A DNA stretch of 64,000 nt from Euglena gracilis (GCA_039621445.1 CP154957.1:13132884-13196883); one strand, 5' to 3'. Positions 19,719 through 31,779 are shown, counted from the first letter of the stretch. Numbers and translations are program-made. Notes: generated by a model from the sequence alone, not told the origin.

Positions 19719-19812
19719 GTATGATCTGATGGAAGAGCAGCGCTGCCGAGGTCGGTGGGGCATGGGCCTCGACTCGACGGCCTATATATGTGCCCCGCGG
19801 AGCTCGCAGCCG
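19719..19812 (+). CDS. Exon-like island P2, unknown protein
   Basis: Acceptor TGCGCACAG precedes 19719 and donor GTGGGT follows 19812. The frame reads YDLMEEQRCRGRWGMGLDST and continues to SSQP. The minus strand is also open but lacks comparable borders. Phase does not join directly with P1, so an exon may be missing or a border wrong. Confidence 0.4.
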
Positions 19813-20024
19813 GTGGGTTTGCTCCGGACTCTTTGTTGCCTGGATATCCGGACAATCGGTCCTGACCGCAGGCAGGGATGGCTGTGGCACGGGGGGAGGG
19901 AGGAGGGACCCTGGGGCAGAAGAAGAGAATTGGTGGGGCGCCTGACACTCCCCCCCCATGGTTGGTGAGGATTTGGCTTTGGGGGAGCTTCTCGGCAATG
20001 CACATTGCATGCTGGACTGTTCAG

Positions 20025-20140
20025 AACAGATGTGGGAAAGGAGCCGCTCATCAACATGCAATTGGGGGATCTTTCTGAAAAACTCAATCAAAACATGCGA
20101 AACATTCTCAGATACCCAGCTTCCTCAGGAACCCCCAGAG
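20025..20140 (+). CDS. Exon-like island P3, unknown protein
   Basis: Acceptor GGACTGTTCAG, donor GTGGGG at 20141. The frame reads TDVGKEPLINMQLGDLSEKL then NQNMRNILRYPASSGTPR, an amphipathic, probably helical segment. Codons look natural and the stretch is non-repetitive. No family recognised. Confidence 0.5.
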
Positions 20141-20284
20141 GTGGGGGGTGCAGCAGAACCTCACGAAACCCCCAATCTCCCTCCTCATCACCCTCCCATC
20201 TGGCCCCATCATCATCGTTCCACCGCCCTGGGCAATGAGGGGTGCTGATTAGAGGCGACTGGATGGCAGGGAAGTGCCTGGGGA

Positions 20285-21040
20285 TTGGGGCCGGACGGGT
20301 GTGGTGTGCAGCGGCGTGCACAGCAGAGGCGGGGGCAGGGCAGGGCAGGGCAGGGGGGTCGGCTGGTCGACACCGCTGAAGGCGCCGCCAGGGACGCTGT
20401 CTTTCGCCGGGGGGGGGGGGGGCGGGGGTGTCGCTTAGCGACCCGGGGGGGGGGGGGGAGGGGCCAGCTCAGAAGCCGGACCCTGGAAGGTCCCCCCCCC
20501 CGGCCATTTTCAAGTTTGGGCCGACTGAATTTCGGTGTTTCTCACTCGGCTTTGTTTTGTGCCAAAACATAGAGGAACCCAGGGGACGTGCTGTGTGCCG
20601 AAGATGGAAGAAAACCACCCCTTTGGCGGAGTACCCACTCAGCCTGAATCCCCCTTCAGCGGGGAGGGGGTTGGGCAGGAGCCCTCCCAAGCCTTTGGTA
20701 AGAAAATCTGACGTCGTATCAGGATATGTAAAATAAAAATGCAAAAGAAAAAAAGGACAAAAAACCCTTGGCCACAAAATTCCCCCATGGCACGTCAGAT
20801 GATTCAATCATCAAATTCACTGCTGGTGTTCAGCCCATCGATCGCCCAATCTCATTGGGGGAGTGAATGCACTCGCTTACCTCCACCCGGATAACATGAA
20901 AGAGGATCCCTGGGCACATCCTGTGATCTCTTGGGAAGGAGGGAAGGGAGGGAGGCTGGGGTGAGAGGGCGGCCAGTCTAAGGGTGCAACGCTTACCGGG
21001 GCATCGGCAATGCGGGGGGGGCACCAATTGTGATATACAT
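20285..21040. other. G-run region, no gene identified
   Basis: Contains GGGCAGGGCAGGGCAGGG (about 20335) and several runs of 10 or more G (20410-20460). An A-rich stretch 20720-20760 is unremarkable. Confidence 0.4.
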
Positions 21041-21044
21041 GGCC

Positions 21045-21905
21045 GAACCCCCCAGGGGATGCTTCCACACCGCGTACACTGCGAGTTTCGCACCGCTTGC
21101 GGCACCGCACGTCATGCGTGCACCGCGTGGCATCGCATGACAAGAAACAGGTACAACCTAAAATGACTGAATGAGAGAAAACACGCGCAAAACCACCCAT
21201 CCATTACCCCCCCCCCTAGTCGTATGACCGGGTTCCTGCAACCTGTGACCGGGGGGGGGGGGTCATAACACCCCCATAACCTGCAACCTGTGACCGGGGG
21301 GTGGTCGTAAATAAGGTGGTGGTCATAGATAAGGTGGTGTTAAATTTTTCGCAACCTGCAACCTGTGACCGGGGGGGGGGGTTCATAACACCCCCATGAC
21401 CTGCAACCTGTGACCGGGGGGTGGTCATAAATGAGGGGTGGTCATACGACTAGGGGGGGGGTACAATACAACAAAGCATTTTGGGTGAGTTTGACTATTT
21501 TTAGCTGTTTTTGGCCCAAATCATCTGGTTTTGCCACAAGATCTCACCAAACCTGTACCGATGGCCACTGAATCTGTGCAAGAAGCCACAAAAATGGCCA
21601 AAAGTGGTCAAAAATAGGCAAAAAGTGGCCAAAAGAGAAGTGGCCTAAAGTGACCACAAATGGGTGAAAATGGCCAGAAGCAGCCAAACATTGATATAAA
21701 TGAGCCAAAAGTGGTCCAAATTGCCAAATGCAGCCCAAAGCGGCCAAAAATGGCCAAAAGTGTCCAAAATGACCAAAAAAAAATTGGCCAAAAGAGGTCA
21801 AACGTTTTGCAAGAAACCAGACAAACGGGGTACTGGTGGAAGTTTGTGGAAATTGCACATTTGGAATGATTCTCACGCGGTGCACGCGGTGCAGAAGCAA
21901 CCTTC
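21045..21905. repeat. Dispersed repeat R1, copy 2 (carries a TAC element)
   Basis: Same block order as 8155-8692, with GCACCGC-type clusters at both ends and CATCTGGTTTTGCCACAAGA in the centre. The 254-bp TAC element at 21208-21461 is absent from the other copy, so the pair is an empty/occupied comparison. Confidence 0.75.
21208..21461. mobile_element. TAC element, full copy inside repeat R1
   Basis: Flanked by TAC at 21205-21207 and 21462-21464. It begins with a C-run then TAGTCGTATGACCGGG and ends GTCATACGACTAGG plus G-run, so the termini are inverted. The interior has four copies of a CAACCTGTGACCGGGGG block with alternating GTCATAACACC and GTCGTAAAT spacers. No ORF. Confidence 0.88.
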
Positions 21906-21949
21906 ACACAAGCCAACAACAGATTCTGCTTTTTTCCTGCACTGCAACA

Positions 21950-22110
21950 GACGTCTTCCTCGAGATGTTCAACGAAGCCGGCACAGTCCCCGGCGTCCAC
22001 CCCGGCCGTGGTGATGCACAATGCCTTGTGCAGCCGGGCCCGGGCATGCAGGAGACAAGGTCGGCGGGCAGGCCGGCCTCCGGTGCGGAGCCAACTGGGG
22101 TTTTTATTTT
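21950..22110. other. Exon-like island, strand undecided
   Basis: GC-rich, non-repetitive. Plus: acceptor CTGCACTGCAACAG then VFLEMFNEAGTVPGVHPGRG. Minus: ALCITTAGVDAGDCAGFVEH ending at a GT. Either could be coding; neither is recognised. Confidence 0.3.
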
Positions 22111-22119
22111 TTAGTCTTG

Positions 22120-23528
22120 GACCCCCTGGGGGGGGGGGTCCAGCCAAGCCCCCTCCCCCCCCAGGGTCCCCCCAGGAGGGGGTTGGGATAGACTTTTCGG
22201 CGTCGAAGGCGCCGAACATATTTTTTAAAAGGCGCTATTTTCAGCATTTTTCGCGATTTTTGGCCTTTTCATGGATTTTTGGCGTTTGGGAGTGGGTGGA
22301 TGGGGGACCCCCCCCTCCCCCAGGTCTTAAAAAAAAAACCCTGGAGCCAACCGACACTGCAAAAAGTGCGAGGTGATGCCCAGGGCGTTGCTTGAGCCCC
22401 CCCCCCCAGAGAGGCTGGAAAGTTTGGGCTGGCTGGAAACAGGCTGCTGGCTGACCCCCCCCCCCATGGGGGTCGCAGGCATGGATTCACTGGGTGAACC
22501 CCTGGGTGGGGGGGGGACATTTTCCCGGGTCCAAACCCACCCACCCACTTTTTTTTCTTTCGAAAACCCACCGACCTCTGGGGGGGGGGGGGTCAACCAC
22601 CCACCCCCACCCAAATTCAGCCAAAATCAGCAACAAACACTGAAAATTTTTCGGCCCAGTCAGGTACTCTCAAACCCCCCTCTTGGGGGAGGGGTCACAT
22701 AGATGTTAAACGAATCTAAGGCCCCGGGCTGGAGCTGGGCCCGACCCGGGGTCGAACCGGGTGCCAAAAAAAGCGAAATTGTACAACCGTCCAAAAAAAC
22801 TGCCAATTATGCAAAAGATCGATTTTTTTACCCTAAAATGTCTTGGACAGCTTTTTCTCAAACAATTTTCGCCCATTTTTGATCCAGTTTTGCCCATTTT
22901 TGGCCCAACCTTGTACCCCCGAAGTGCATTTCCGTCCACCCAAATCCGCTACTGTCCAGCCGCCCGAAAGGTGGCTGGAAATAAATGCATCTTGTTGATG
23001 GGGGATCCGGGGCTCGAAAAAAGGCTGCTGGCTGACTGGATATTCTGGGTGGGCATCCCCGCACGCCCCTGATGTGCCAAAATGGAATGCAAAACCAGCT
23101 GGGATCTTTTGGGGCCTAAATCTGCATTTTGGAGTGCTCGCAGGGCTAATTGCAAAGAAGCCTGAAAACATGGGATAGCGGGGGGGGGGGTGCAAGAAAA
23201 CTGGCACGTCAATAATTGGGGGGGGTGTGGCTCAAGAGGTCAAACCCACTATCAAAATCAAATCCAATGGAAGGGGAAAAATGGTATGCGCTACGTGTGC
23301 AAAATATGCGCTCTGCATATCCCCCTGAAGCATGCGACACAAAACCGAACTGAAACAATTCCAAGTCAAAAAGAAAACCAAAAATTTTGCTGGGATTGTG
23401 CTTTTTTATGTTTAGGACCGCCCTACTCCCAAAAAAATTCTTCAGACCCCTTTTCCAATTTTTTTTGGAGGAGGAGCTGCTGGCTGGAGGGGGGTCTTTC
23501 CGGCTTAGAAAAATCCCCTGTTCCTCCG
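22120..23528. other. Repeat-rich stretch, no gene identified
   Basis: Contains GGCTGCTGGCTGACCCCCCC (near 22441), a motif that recurs at 34755, 62890 and 63245 (AGCTGCTGGCTGG variants), and C-rich palindromic runs. The ends of that family could not be fixed. Confidence 0.4.
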
Positions 23529-23670
23529 ATGGACCGAACTGCCATTGATTTGAGGGTGACGGTGGGCGGCCTGATTGACTCCCACCCAGCAAGCGCCTTC
23601 GGTGCGCAGGGGGACTTTTACACGATGCACAAACAGGTTCAGCGGGGTGTGCATCCGGTTGAATGCGCAC
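23529..23670 (+). CDS. Exon-like island P4, possible first exon
   Basis: Begins with ATG and stays open through DLRVTVGGLIDSHPASAFGA then QGDFYTMHKQVQRGVHPVEC to a donor GTGAGA at 23671, ending in phase 1. An internal acceptor (GATTTGAG, then 23555) is an alternative start of the exon. Non-repetitive, natural codons; family not recognised. Phase agrees with P5. Confidence 0.5.
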
Positions 23671-24224
23671 GTGAGAGGCAGGAAGCAGGCGGACCAACCC
23701 GGGGGCGCCTCGCATCCGTTCAGGAGCAACACCACCACTGCCTGCCCCCAGCACCCTCCCCCCCCGCGTAGGGAAGGCACCCGACTAAACACAAGCCTGG
23801 TCAGGGCCCCAAAGTAGGCCGTGACAAACTGAAACAAAAATGCAACACCCGCCACCGTACCGCACTGGAAAACTAATAAATAAACTAAAATCACAAAAAA
23901 AAATCTCTCTCTGCCGGCTAGCAGCATAATTGAATTTGAGGGGTGCGACAAAAGACAAAACAAAACCAAAACATGAGTGCGCGATTCTTTCAACATGAAA
24001 CATGACTTGTGTCCCCACACTTGGCTGACGGGATTGGCAGTTTCGCATCAACGTTGCGCAAATGGTTGGACCAAGGCGAGGCACAGCGAGCAGCATCAGC
24101 CTGCGGAAGCAATGCCCAATTTGCGGTGCACAGGACAGGTGGATCACCGGGAGGGGCTGCGGGCGACACACCAAAAGAGCAGGGGGAACCGCAACGAAGC
24201 GTCACTGCTGTTGTTGGAACTGCA

Positions 24225-24345
24225 GGTCGGTATATATGCACGTGTGTATCTGAATATGTATGTGTGCAAATATGCAAGCTTGTATGTAATGTTTGTATGT
24301 GTGTCTGTCTGTCTGTCTGTATGGATGGATGTGTGTGGGAGAGAG
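24225..24345. repeat. Microsatellite-like TGTA/CTGT tract
   Basis: TATATGCACGTGTGTATC-type sequence grading into (GTCT)n and GGATGGATG. No gene assigned from 23671 to 24600. Confidence 0.6.
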
Positions 24346-24599
24346 AGTCAATGCTGCATTCCCCACCCGGGGCAAGCCTTGAACTAGGGGTACGGTGCTA
24401 TAAGGACCACACAGGGGCAGGAGGTTCGGGAGGGGGGGAGGGAGGCAGGAAAGGGGTAGGGCACAGTGAGGTGCCGGGGGGCAGCTTGGGGGCCTGCCTG
24501 CTTTCGTTCCCCTAAAAAAAGCTTCATGGCTCAGCATGGCATGCAAGCTATGAAATGCCAGGAACACTGTGGAGATTGGGACCATGAGTTTTTTTTAAG

Positions 24600-26365
24600 A
24601 CTGGGGAGGGGGGGGTCCACCCACCCACCCACCCCCCCCTGGGGGCCCCGGAGGGGGGGGGGGTCCCAGGGGACCCACTCAAGTTTCCCCGAAAATGGCA
24701 AAAAATGCGAAAAATGCTAAAAATAGCACCCTTTTCAAAAATTTTCGGCGCCTTCGGCGACGAAAAGAATATCCCATCCTCCCCTGGGCGGACCCCCCAG
24801 GCAGGGTTGGATGGGAAGCCTTGAGGGGGGGGGGGGGGGGTCGGACCCCCCCCTCCTACCTCGAAACTGAGGGGGGGCCGAAAATTTTTCGATTTCGTGG
24901 ACAGGCAAAAGGCCGGAAATCAGGTCGAAATCGGCCAATAATCCCTGGTTTTTCTTTTGAAAATCGCTCCAAAAATGCTCATTTTTTGAAATTTTTTGAA
25001 CATTTCTTGGGGGGAAAACACCAACACATCAAAAAATGGGCAATATGTCCAAAAGTCAGCAAAAGGGGTGTTTTTTTGCTAATTTTCCGGCGCTGTGCGC
25101 CGGAAGAAAATTTTCTGCTATTTTTGGCACCTGTCAAGGAGGGGGGGGGGTGGGGGTCTGGACCCCCCCCTCACAACATCTAGGGGGGGGGGTGGTCCGG
25201 ACCCCCCCCCTACCACCTTACCCCCCCTCAGGGGGGGGGGGGGGTCGGGACCCCCCCCTACCACCTACCTCAATACCGAAGGGCTTCCCATCCAACCCTG
25301 CCCCCCAGGGGTCCGTCAGGGGGGGGGGGGGGCTCAGCCGGACAGCCACCTACCCCCCCCAAGGGTCCAAGACTAAGAGAAACCTCTGATTGGGACCCCC
25401 ATTCTGCCCTGGGCCCCCGGGCATCCAAACCTAAAACAAGTTCCTGGTGAGGGGTTGACCCAGGGTTCGATATAAAGGGAGGCGGTCCAGAGTGGGGGGA
25501 CACCCTCCTGCAGTGTATCAAATGAGCGGAGAGGAGGGGGGGGTGGTTCAGACCAGGCATTATTCTTTAAGTCTCCTGAAAAAACCCTCAAAAAACCTAA
25601 AAAAGACACCTGAATTTTTTTGGCCAAAATGCCTTAAAAACCCTTAAATAGTCCTCGAAATTTTTTCGAATTTGGAGCAAAAAAAGAAATCGCAAAAACC
25701 TTGGCAAAAAAAAAGAATAATGCCTGATTCGGATCCCCCCGTGCAAAAATTTCCCGGCGCAAAGTGCCAGAAATTTTTTGGGGCCTTGACAAAAGCCCAA
25801 AAATTGCTTTTGGCACACTTTTTTGAAAAATTAGACAAAATCTTAGGCGGCGCATCTCGCACTTAAGCTTTTTTTCTTTGTCGATGTGTGCAAATGTGCA
25901 AACACCGACATTTTTTTTACAAAAACGACAAGATGTGACCCCAAAACCCAAAAATGTAAGTGGGATGTGATGGGTGCCCCAGGACATGGAGATGGAAGCA
26001 GGGACTTTGGCAAATGAGAGCAGGTATCACCACAGCATATAATAAACACCCAGCAGGTGTGTTTAGAACCTTGCAATGGTTGTCTCATTAATATATGATG
26101 TAGACTGAACGATTTTGTGAGGTATGCCCAAGCCTGGAACAACACCCTGAAACCTGGCTGTGTGAGAAATTTGGAGGTCGAGTGGGCAAAGGCGTAAATG
26201 GACGGTGTGCGCAAATGCGCACGTCAACCATTTGTGCAACTGTAAAAAATCCAATGTGTGCCAGCCGAAATTGATGTGTGTATAAAATTGTACAAGTGGT
26301 TGGTTTGTGAAAATATGAAAACAGACTTTTTGGTCGGATTGTGCAACTGCGCAGACGGACCTCTT
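24600..26365. other. G/C-run and A/T-rich stretch, no gene identified
   Basis: Runs of 8-15 G or C at 24605-24665, 24825-24860, 25140-25350. From 25560 to 26360 the sequence is A/T richer with many GGCCAAAA-type motifs. A CGCAAATGTGCA-type motif recurs near 25885 and 26210, and similarly at 27375 and 37690. Confidence 0.4.
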
Positions 26366-26369
26366 GTAC

Positions 26370-26628
26370 CCGCCCCCCCCCCCCTTGTCGTACGACCGGG
26401 TTCCTGCAACCTGTGACCGGGGGGGGGGGGGTCGTAACACCCCCATAACTGCAACCTGTGACCGGGGGGTGGTCGTAAATGCGGGGGCGGTCGTAGGTAA
26501 GGTGGTGTTAAAATTTTCTCAACCTGCAACCTGTGACCGGGGGGGGGGTCATAACACCTCCATGACCTGCAACCGGTAACCGGGGGGTGGTCGTAAATGA
26601 GGGGTGGTCGTACGACAAGGGGGGGGGG
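26370..26628. mobile_element. TAC element, full copy
   Basis: TAC at 26367-26369 and 26629-26631. Starts CCGCCCCC...TTGTCGTACGACCGGG, ends GTCGTACGACAAGG plus G-run, giving long perfect inverted ends. Internal CAACCTGTGACC blocks as in the other copies. Confidence 0.88.
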
Positions 26629-27731
26629 TACAACTTAACACATATACCATTTAGAGGGTGTGGCCTTACGTACGAGGTATTCTGTAGAATTTAAGTACAA
26701 CTAAAAAGACCAGCCTGCCGGTCTGAATTTGGGCATCGGCAATTGAAGCTCTGAAAAACCATTTCTTGGCCCCTGAAAGATCAAAATAAACAACATTCTC
26801 AGGAAACTGAGTTTAGTGGGGCCTTTCACCCCCAATATTGTGCCACAGAGACTTAAACATCAGTGGGGCATCGATGGGCAACTTGCCACCGAATTCAACA
26901 GATAACTGGTGGCAATCCTCCTGTGTTATGTATACCCCTCATCAACCCCCAGTAGCAGAGTTTTCTTTCTATCCATTGTTTATGTGCCATGTGCACTTCC
27001 ACTCCTTTCGTGACCAACTTCAAAAACCTCCACAATGTGCCGCAAAACTTCAGAAAGCAAGCAACGGGGTGGACCTGCCACCCCACCTCCAGAGCACCAC
27101 CCGGCGCTGGCAGTTGTCACACAGGGAATGGGGGGTGGCGGTACCGGGGTTTTTGTGTTTTTGTTGGCATTTGCTCACTTTGGGGGGATGGGTCCGGGGT
27201 TTTTCGTGGCATTCTGACCTCAAAAAAAAACAGCAAAAAACACCTAACTCCTGGGACAGCCGGTGCCAAAAAACGATAATCCGCTCATATTCAGTCCAAT
27301 CCTGTTGCCTCTCTCTCTCTCTCTCACCCCTTTGCAACGCTGGTGCTCAAAGTGGTTTTTGGTCGGTTTGCGCAAATGCGCAAATCGACCAAAAAAAGCT
27401 TAAGTGCGAGATGCGCCGCCTAAGAAAATATACACCCAAAATTTCATCTTCCCCAGCACGAAGAGCCGGAAAAATTTTTTTGGTTCCCGGGGTCCCAGAC
27501 CCCCCCCCCCAGTCCGAAAGGGGGAAGGGGGGTATGGTCTGGCCCCTCCCCCCCCCCCCCGCAAAACCACCGCTCACTTCATACCCTGCCCTTCACCTAA
27601 ACAATGGCGCAGTGTGGGTGACCAATTTTTGGCTTACTACACACGCACACACCCATCGCTGGCCAAAAAAAAATTGCCCCCCCCCAAACCCGGCTCTGGG
27701 AAATGGGGTCACAACCAACTGGGGTTTTCAG

Positions 27732-27815
27732 CCAAATTTGCTTTTGAGCTGGTTCTGGAACCCAAACCACTGGACAAACCAGTGGAGGAAGCTGCCCTCC
27801 GCCCCCGGCACGCAG
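27732..27815 (+). CDS. Exon-like island P5, unknown protein
   Basis: Acceptor GGGGTTTTCAG, donor GTGAGG at 27816. The frame reads KFAFELVLEPKPLDKPVEEA then ALRPRHA. Starts and ends in phase 1, matching the phase-1 end of P4. Acidic-proline rich linker-like sequence; family not recognised. Confidence 0.55.
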
Positions 27816-28399
27816 GTGAGGGGCGAGGAGGGTCCACAGGGCAGGCCCTGAGCAGGGCACCCAGAAACAGCGGGTGCGGTCTTCCGGAGGCCAGGGCTGC
27901 CCTGGGCCGCGTACCCCCTTCCCCGACCCCGGGGGCAACCCCCCCCCGTCAAAAGAAACCACAATGTTCCGTGCGTTGCGTATCTTGCCTTTCCTGAATC
28001 ATATGGCATCTGTCCCTGAAAAAAAACAACGAATGGACGGATGAGCGCATGAACGTGGAGCATGTGGGGTGAGAAATGCTGGGGGGCGGGACAACAGTCT
28101 TCTCCAACGCAAAAAAAACAACTCCTTCTGTCTCGGAGGGATGAAAGTCAGAAAAGAGTTTTGCTGTCTTCGCTTACCGCTCGTGCAGTTTTCCGCCTTT
28201 CCAGGGGTGCTTTTCAGAGGCATCGTTGTGCCTCTCTCCCAGATGGGGGAAACGGCGACAAACAAACAACAGCTGAAAAGGCGAAGACCACAGAACAGAG
28301 ACGACCACATCAGAGCTGTCGAACGGTTATTCTTTTTTTTTGAGTTGCAGAACAAAGCCGGGTCTCAGAAAACCCACAACCGCTGCCCTGAAATGCAAC

Positions 28400-28690
28400 C
28401 ATGCAATTTTTTACCGACCCCGGGGGGGGAAGGGGGGGGGCACTCCACTTTTCGAAAAACCAGTCAGTCACTTTTTCGGGAAACCAATCAGTCACTACCC
28501 CGGGGGTCGGCCACTCTGGAATCCAAAGGAAATTTGATCAAAAATATGAAAAAAAGGCCAAAAATTTTTTCCGATGAGTGGTTTTTTGCCGAACCCCCCC
28601 CCCCGGGGGAGGGGGACCAGTCAGTTACTCCGAAAAAACCAGTCACCCACCCCGGGGGGGGGGGTCGGCCAGTGCTTAAGCGATTGTCTG
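28400..28690. mobile_element. MITE, family A, with perfect 8-bp target duplication
   Basis: AATGCAAC flanks at 28392-28399 and 28691-28698. Ends CATGCAATTTTT and (complement) CAGACAATCGCT. Interior has three AAACCAGTCAGTCAC-like motifs and G/C-run palindromes. No ORF. 8-bp duplication suggests hAT-type mobilisation. Confidence 0.88.
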
Positions 28691-29800
28691 AATGCAACAC
28701 AGGCAAGCATCTGTGGCGGTCTGTTGGGCCTCTGGGCATGCCTGCTTTGTTGTGTGCCATGGGGGCCGGGATGGGAAGGCAGCCAGCCTTGTGGCAACCC
28801 CTGCCAGGCCCCTTCTCGTCCACCCCTGCATCTCCGGAACCAACCGCATATGCAGTGGATTCGTGTGCACCACATTTGTACCAAATCAGAATCATTGAAT
28901 ATTTTCAGACTAAAAATCACATATCCCTTTAAGGACTCTGGGGGGGGGGGGGTAGCTAGAGCTGGAAATTTGGGCTGGACCCGAGCCGGGTCGGGCGAGG
29001 CCGAATTTAGGCAATTGCCTGAAAATGACATGCAAAACAGAGGTTTGAAAAAATGAGCATCTGACGACCCCCCCCCAAAACGTCCCAAAACACCCCAAAA
29101 CACCAATTTTGGCAATTTTTGAACACTTTTTTCCAAAAAATTTTGGGCTGGTCCCTCCAAAAAGGGGCTGGCTAGCAGGGCCAGCAGCACCCCCAGGGGG
29201 GGGGGGGTGCTGCGGCTGGGCCGGGCCAAATTGGGGTTGGCCGAAACAGCTTTTGCAGGTTGCAAAACCTTACACCTCAGATGTATGCCGAAAATAAACA
29301 CTTTCTGAAATCAAAGATCCACCTGCCCAAAAAATACACAACACGAACTATTACACAAAAGGCAGGTTGGGGTGATTGTGTAGGGGCCTGGCCTGGTGTT
29401 GCGCAATAAGCGCGAACTGTCCGCCTGCAGTTGTAGGGATCATCTCATTGGAGGGGAGGCAAACCCACACAGTTCTTTGCATGTTCATTAACATGTGAAC
29501 CTGCAGTGCAGTGTGCAAAAGCACACTTACTAGTTGTAAGTATCATCCTGAGCATTTATTTTTTGTTCACCATACAAATGACACCAGTACTCATCACAAT
29601 TATCATTGTAATCAATCTCAATTGGAAAATTTTGTGAACAAATCATTCAATGAAATTTTCGAACCGGGATGATTCTGCTAACACATGCATCATCACCCCA
29701 AACCCGCGTACTTGTCACTGTCCAAGCGAATATGGTCAACAAGGCATAAAAAAGCGTGTTGCCAGTTTCCCCCCAAAGATGATTGTTCCTTGGAGAGGAT

Positions 29801-29807
29801 ATATATA

Positions 29808-29847
<40 letters not shown>

Positions 29848-29940
29848 TATACATATATATACATATATATACATATATATGCATATATATACATATATAT
29901 GCATATATACATACATACGTATATATAATACATTATATTA
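29801..29940. repeat. (TA)n / (ATAC)n microsatellite
   Basis: About 140 bp of TATATA with regular ACATATAT interruptions. A smaller tract of the same kind is at 30361-30420. Confidence 0.9.
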
Positions 29941-30118
29941 GATAATTTTGGCATCGTTTACAAAAATAGTAAGCTTCAAAGAGTCCATTCTGTTAAGGCA
30001 AACAGAACACCTGTGCAGACACGCTGCATTCTGTGTCTGCACCTGACAGGAACAAAGCAGCCAGCTGGGGTGCTTTGCAGAACCCACAAACCTCAAAGGG
30101 GGCCCCTGTTGGGAAACA

Positions 30119-30346
30119 GCGAGTCAGCACGCAGGGAGGAGGAAGGGCTACAAGGGATTCGTCGGGGTGCAGTGGACAGGTGTTCGACCCCGTCGCCCAA
30201 GATGAAGTGAGGGCGGACGGAGGGTTGGAGGTCGCGGCATGGCATTCAGGGTGTTGGCTGCCCAGCTCAGCTCAGTTGAGAACAGACCCATTAGGCTGGA
30301 CCTGGAACAGCTAATGGGGGAAAACCGCATGTAAATTTTATAAATA
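30119..30346 (+). CDS. Exon-like islands P6 (30119-30178) and P7 (about 30250-30346)
   Basis: P6 lies between acceptor GTTGGGAAACAG and donor GTGTTC at 30179. Two frames are open: one gives ESARREEEGLQGIRRGAVD, another KGYKGFVGVQWT from an internal acceptor at 30135. P7 lies between GGCATTCAG (or a later AG) and donor GTAAAT at about 30342, reading VLAAQLSSVENRPIRLDLEQ then LMGENR. Both frame choices can be joined in phase with a matching acceptor, so the protein is not settled. Likely the same transcription unit as P4-P5. Confidence 0.4.
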
Positions 30347-30469
30347 TGTATACACACATTTTACATATATATATATATACATATACATATACATATACAT
30401 ATATATATATATAATACACAAATATGTCTTGCTGACACTTGTTACATGGAAAATATTTCAATATAAAAA

Positions 30470-31080
30470 GTGACCAAAAATGCACTAAAATATTATCGTG
30501 AAATAAGAATTTATTGGGACCTCGATCTCCAACGACGGAACGGGGAGACAACACTGACGGATATTCACACCGTGGGAGTGACGAGATGCGTTGTACAACA
30601 GTGGCGGAAGCCATTCAACAGACGCCCAATCGCTGGGGTGTGGCAGCTCAGGCGTTTTGACACAAACACTTACACAACTGTTACAACGACTCACGGTGCC
30701 GAGCTAAATCTGCAGAAAATTCGATGCAGAAATTGCAAACCCAGACATCATAGGACCGGTGACAAAAGAACTCTTTCGGAAAACACTTCTGAATCATATT
30801 TCCAACACTATGCACAAAATGAAGACCTTCCATTGAACTTGTTAAGGTGGAAAAACAGCTTTAATCTCAAACATTCAAGGAAGGCGAACCTTTAAAACTG
30901 AAGCCAACCCATTTCTGTCTAAGCAAAAGCCTGAAGCCGGTCATATGATGAGAGTGGGGTAGGGACGCTCTGTGTCGAGGTTGCCAGGCAAAGCAGGATC
31001 ACTCTAAACTGGGTGGCGGTGATGACAAAGGCACACTTTGCATTTGGGTTGCGTATGGGTCGCTTCTTTTTATCGACCCT
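30470..31080. other. Non-repetitive stretch, one modest open frame, no supported gene
   Basis: A plus-strand frame from 30470 to 30895 (141 codons, with CRNCKPRHH) is open, but I recognise no domain and no splice context. It may be chance or a decayed element. Confidence 0.25.
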
Positions 31081-31084
31081 TGGG

Positions 31085-31467
31085 GGATCCTGGGCATAAA
31101 CCCCCCCCCACTTATAAACCCCCAAGGGGTTAGTAGGATCTGGTTTGGTTGGTCGGCCGAAGGGGGGGTTTATAAGTGGGGGGGGGTTATAAATCCCGGA
31201 ATTGTTGGTGAAAATCCGAACCCCGAAAATGACCCCGAAACCTCCCAAATTGGCAATTTTTGGCAAATTTGGTCAAAAATGGCATTTTTGATGATGGTCG
31301 ATCACAAAAAAGTGCCAAAAAATCAGTTTTTGGGTGGTTTGCGGCCGAAAAAATCGTCCCCAGCGGCTTTCATTTTTCTTCCCTGGGGTGGGGGGGTTAT
31401 AAATCCCGGTTTGGTTGGTCGGCCTGAGGGGGGGGTTTACAAGTGGGGGGGTTTGTAAGGGGGGGGG
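31085..31467. repeat. Fold-back type repeat with TTATAAACCCCC ends
   Basis: CACTTATAAACCCCC (31110) is inverted at GGGGTTTATAAGTGGGGG (31165), and TTGGTTGGTCGGCC with TTATAAATCCCGG appears in two units (31145-31200 and 31398-31450). No TSD could be fixed because the right side abuts another MITE. Confidence 0.5.
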
Positions 31468-31779
31468 GCTACCATTGCTCAGCGACCCGGGGGGGGGGGG
31501 CATTTTCCACTCCGAAAAAACCAGTCAGTCACCTTACCCCCCCCCCCGGGGGGATCGGCCACTCTTCAGAAGGCAATGAAAATTTGCCAAAAAATGTCAA
31601 AAAAATCAAAAAAAATTCCGGCGCCTTTGGCGCCAGGCCAATCACTTTTCATTTTCGGGCCTACCCCACCCCGGGGGGGGGGGGGCTCTTGCCCAAAAAA
31701 CCAGTTAGTCACCCTGAAAAAAACCAGTCAGTCACCCCCCAGGGGGGGTGGGGTGGGACAGGTGTTAAGCAATGGTATG
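31468..31779. mobile_element. MITE, family A
   Basis: Ends CTACCATTGCTCAGCG and TTAAGCAATGGTATG, with CCAGTCAGTCACC motifs internally. The left flank is a G-run belonging to the neighbouring repeat, so no duplication is visible; it may have landed in that repeat. Confidence 0.75.

Noticed and set aside
22740-22770. GGGTCGAACCGGGTGCC resembling a tRNA T-arm
   Set aside because: No matching acceptor, D or anticodon arms around it.
30470-30895. 141-codon plus-strand frame with CRNCKPRHH
   Set aside because: No domain recognised and no homologous copy in the window; could be chance.
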